NCBI RefSeq assembly: GCF_012849215.1
Contig: NZ_CP051682.1
Location: 1,550,001 to 1,614,000, forward strand
DNA: 64,000 nt
Reading direction: 5' to 3'
DNA from: Mucilaginibacter robiniae
Lineage (GTDB): Bacteria; Bacteroidota; Bacteroidia; Sphingobacteriales; Sphingobacteriaceae
Below, piece by piece: positions 62,369 to 64,000 of the stretch (position 1 is its first letter; each line of letters opens with the position of its first letter). The notes beneath the pieces are model-generated. The model saw nothing but the letters and a program-made list of their open reading frames with translations, was not told the DNA's origin and ran no database searches. A program made the position numbers and the translations under genes.

Positions 62369-63649
62369 TTAATAGTGGCATTTAGCACACTCGGTACCGC
62401 CCATCATGGCTTCTGTTACCTTTTCACCTTTTTTCAGCTTATCATGCAATTTCAAGATATTGTCATAATAAGCGTTACCTTTCCCGTTTACTTCAGTACG
62501 ACGGTGGCACTGAATACACCATTTCATGGTAAGCGGTGAATATTGGTACACCTCTTTCATGGTCTGGATAGGGCCGTGGCAGGTTTGGCATTGTAAGCCA
62601 CCTACTTTTACGTGCTGTGAGTGGTTGAAGTAAACCAAATCAGGCAGGTTGTGAATACGTACCCACTGAATAGGACGAGCCTTAGTAGTATCGTATTTCT
62701 GTGTTTGCGGATCATAACCCAATGCATCATAGATCTTATGAATTTCTGGCGACTCGGTTTTAACCACCTTGTGACAGTTCATACATATATTTAACGATGG
62801 AATGGTTGCGTTTTTACCTTTATAAGCCGGACTGTGGCAGTATTGACAATTGATTTTCATTACGCCGGCATGCAACTCGTGAGAGTATTTGATAGGCTGT
62901 ACTGGCTGATAACCTTGGTGAACATTGGTGTTCCACATAGTTACCCAGCTCCAGCTACCTAAAGCTACTGTACCCGCCAAGATCAGGAAGAATACCAGCT
63001 TTTTGTTTTTAGCTAATTGCTTAACTAAAGCAAAGCGATCAACTGCAACACCTTCAGTAGTTACCGTTTCTTCTTCTGGCAGTAAATCTTTACGTTTTAG
63101 CAGAACACGTTCTAAAGTGCCAATTACACGGTTTAATACCAGTATAATAATAAAGGCAACAATGATAACGCCGATTAAGCCTAAAATCAAAGTACTGCTT
63201 GGTCCGGTTTCTGAAGCAGCAGCGGCACCTGTTCCGGCAGCAGCTCCAGCGGCAGGAGCAGCTTGCATTTTCTTCCACTCAGCACGAACGTAAGTGATAA
63301 TGTTAGTTACATCACCATCAGACAAGTTCGTGAACACGTTCATGCCTTGTTGGTTGTACTCATTATAAATCTTAAGTGCTTTAGGATCCTTTGCAGCAAT
63401 TAATGCTTGGTTATTCTGAATCCACTTGATTAACCACTTGTCATCAGTTTCTGATGATATAGTTGAACCCAGCGGAGGACCGGTAAGCCGCTGATCAATT
63501 TTGTGACACGAGGTACAGTTGGCTTTGTACAAAGCTTCGCCTTTAGCCGCATCGCCCTGCGCATGGGCAGCTAAGCTCATTACAGTTAATCCTGCGATGA
63601 GTAAAACCGACCTTGAAAACTGTTTAAAAAGTAATGAGATATTTCTCAT
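62369..63649 (-). CDS. actA: Alternative complex III multiheme cytochrome ActA, with N-terminal monoheme domain
   Basis: A 426-residue protein with a signal peptide and six CxxCH motifs. CTSCH (Cys45) lies in an N-terminal class I cytochrome c domain (~30-120). After an Ala/Gly linker and a transmembrane helix (~150-175) come CQYCH, CMNCH, CQTCH, CIQCH and CAKCH in the ActA pentaheme domain. The pentaheme part receives electrons from ActB; the extra N-terminal heme could pass them on to the oxidase. It heads the operon, with a good promoter at 63732-63765. Confidence 0.93.
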   Translation of the reverse strand: MRNISLLFKQFSRSVLLIAGLTVMSLAAHAQGDAAKGEALYKANCTSCHKIDQRLTGPPLGSTISSETDDKWLIKWIQNNQALIAAKDPKALKIYNEYNQQGMNVFTNLSDGDVTNIITYVRAEWKKMQAAPAAGAAAGTGAAAASETGPSSTLILGLIGVIIVAFIIILVLNRVIGTLERVLLKRKDLLPEEETVTTEGVAVDRFALVKQLAKNKKLVFFLILAGTVALGSWSWVTMWNTNVHQGYQPVQPIKYSHELHAGVMKINCQYCHSPAYKGKNATIPSLNICMNCHKVVKTESPEIHKIYDALGYDPQTQKYDTTKARPIQWVRIHNLPDLVYFNHSQHVKVGGLQCQTCHGPIQTMKEVYQYSPLTMKWCIQCHRRTEVNGKGNAYYDNILKLHDKLKKGEKVTEAMMGGTECAKCHY

Positions 63650-63731
63650 AAAGCGTATTTATGCTGAATAATTCTGTGTTTGTGAAACAATTCTGCTGTA
63701 AAGACAGAGGTAGCCTGCCTTTTTCAGTCCA

Positions 63732-63765
63732 CAAAAGTAAAATTTTATAAACTATGCCTGACAAA
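63732..63765 (-). promoter_or_regulatory. Promoter of the act-cox operon (TTTG-22-TACTTTTG)
   Basis: On the minus strand TTTG (63762-63765) is followed after 22 bases by TACTTTTG (63732-63739), both Bacteroidota promoter elements. It predicts an mRNA leader of about 75 bases before actA. This is the best-formed promoter in the window. Confidence 0.7.
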
Positions 63766-63810
63766 TTAGTGACACTTGTTTCTAATTTATAATCGTTCTA
63801 AACTGAAATA

Positions 63811-63846
63811 AAAAAAGCCCTTTATATTGTTTAAAAGGGCTTTTTT
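63811..63846 (-). terminator. Terminator of the gene at the right edge
   Basis: AAAAAAGCCCTTT and AAAGGGCTTTTTT form a stem with T runs on both strands. It follows the partial gene at 63903 (minus strand) and insulates the act promoter from it. Confidence 0.85.
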
Positions 63847-63902
63847 ACTATATAGTTTTAAAAGTTTATTCATTTAATATATTGCAGGTTTATAAACCAC
63901 CA

Positions 63903-64000
63903 TTATTGGTTAAGTATCCAAGCAAATATCAAAGGGACTACAATTGTAGCGTCAGACTCAACAATAAACTTAGGTGTATGGATATCCAGCTTACCCCATG
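63903..64000 (-). CDS. Deoxyhypusine synthase-like protein (C-terminal fragment)
   Basis: Only the last 32 residues are in the window: WGKLDIHTPKFIVESDATIV then VPLIFAWILNQ, with a stop at 63903-63905. The SWGKL...DATI(V/A)(V/L)PL arrangement is the C-terminus of deoxyhypusine synthase-family enzymes. In bacteria lacking eIF5A these are thought to act as homospermidine synthase-like or other enzymes. The gene starts beyond 64000 on the minus strand. The call rests on a short segment. Confidence 0.6.
   Translation of the reverse strand, partial: WGKLDIHTPKFIVESDATIVVPLIFAWILNQ

Overview
The window looks like the chromosome of a Bacteroidota bacterium. It is most probably a Sphingobacteriaceae member of the Mucilaginibacter/Pedobacter type (inference from protein style and gene order; no 16S is present). 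The pointers are a gldKLMN cluster plus a PorW/SprE lipoprotein (type IX secretion/gliding), an alternative complex III (ActABCDEF) joined to an aa3-type oxidase, TAnnTTTG promoter elements, an ATP synthase operon without atpD/atpC, and many lipoproteins with short signal peptides.

Layout. 1-340: 3' part of an ECF sigma factor gene. 468-1608 (-): a small membrane protein and a DUF4349 lipoprotein. 1846-7604 (-): ATP synthase operon atpZ-like/orf/atpB/E/F/H/A/G. 7694-14820 (+): porW/sprE, a PBP1A-type penicillin-binding protein and uvrC. 14886-15761 (-): a degenerate BLUF-like protein and a helix-turn-helix protein, followed by about 500 bp of non-coding DNA. 16321-23051 (-): DUF4271, hemD, gldK, gldL, gldM, gldN, the T9SS core/motor cluster. 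23153-23941 (-): nitrilase-type hydrolase. 24092-26976 (+): hemW, a fasciclin gene broken by an in-frame TAG, and a JmjC/cupin_8 protein. 27042-30115 (-): a GH43 glycosidase gene with a 1-base frameshift, an endonuclease III homologue and an NTF2-like secreted protein. 30186-36985 (+): PfkB sugar kinase, a VWA/AAA+ (MoxR/chelatase-like) pair, a membrane metallophosphoesterase, a UbiA-like membrane protein and a methyltransferase. 37002-41260 (-): a lipoprotein S9 'peptidase' that has lost its Ser and His, with a histidine kinase and response regulator. 41420-44109 (+): TPR protein, DUF4286, rmlC. 44176-46894 (-): phosphodiesterase, OmpA-like lipoprotein, DUF2461, DUF983. 46940-63649 (-): a continuous respiratory block, actABCDEF then cox II/I, heme A synthase, heme O synthase, cox III x2, cox IV, SCO, DUF420 and a small CxxC membrane protein. 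63903-64000 (-): the C-terminus of a deoxyhypusine-synthase-like protein.

Functional logic. The respiratory block moves electrons from quinol (ACIII) through c hemes to oxygen. The ATP synthase uses the resulting proton gradient, and the GldL/GldM motor probably uses the same gradient to drive T9SS secretion. hemD and hemW (heme pathway), ctaA and ctaB (heme A) and SCO (copper delivery) supply cofactors.

Most of the window is ordinary core genome and I see no CRISPR array, tRNA, rRNA, IS element or prophage. The most unusual items are the catalytically degenerate S9 lipoprotein in a two-component operon, the BLUF-like protein lacking the photoactive Tyr, two broken genes close together (25.4-28.6 kb), several near-leaderless promoters, and intergenic palindromic elements that may belong to dispersed repeat families.
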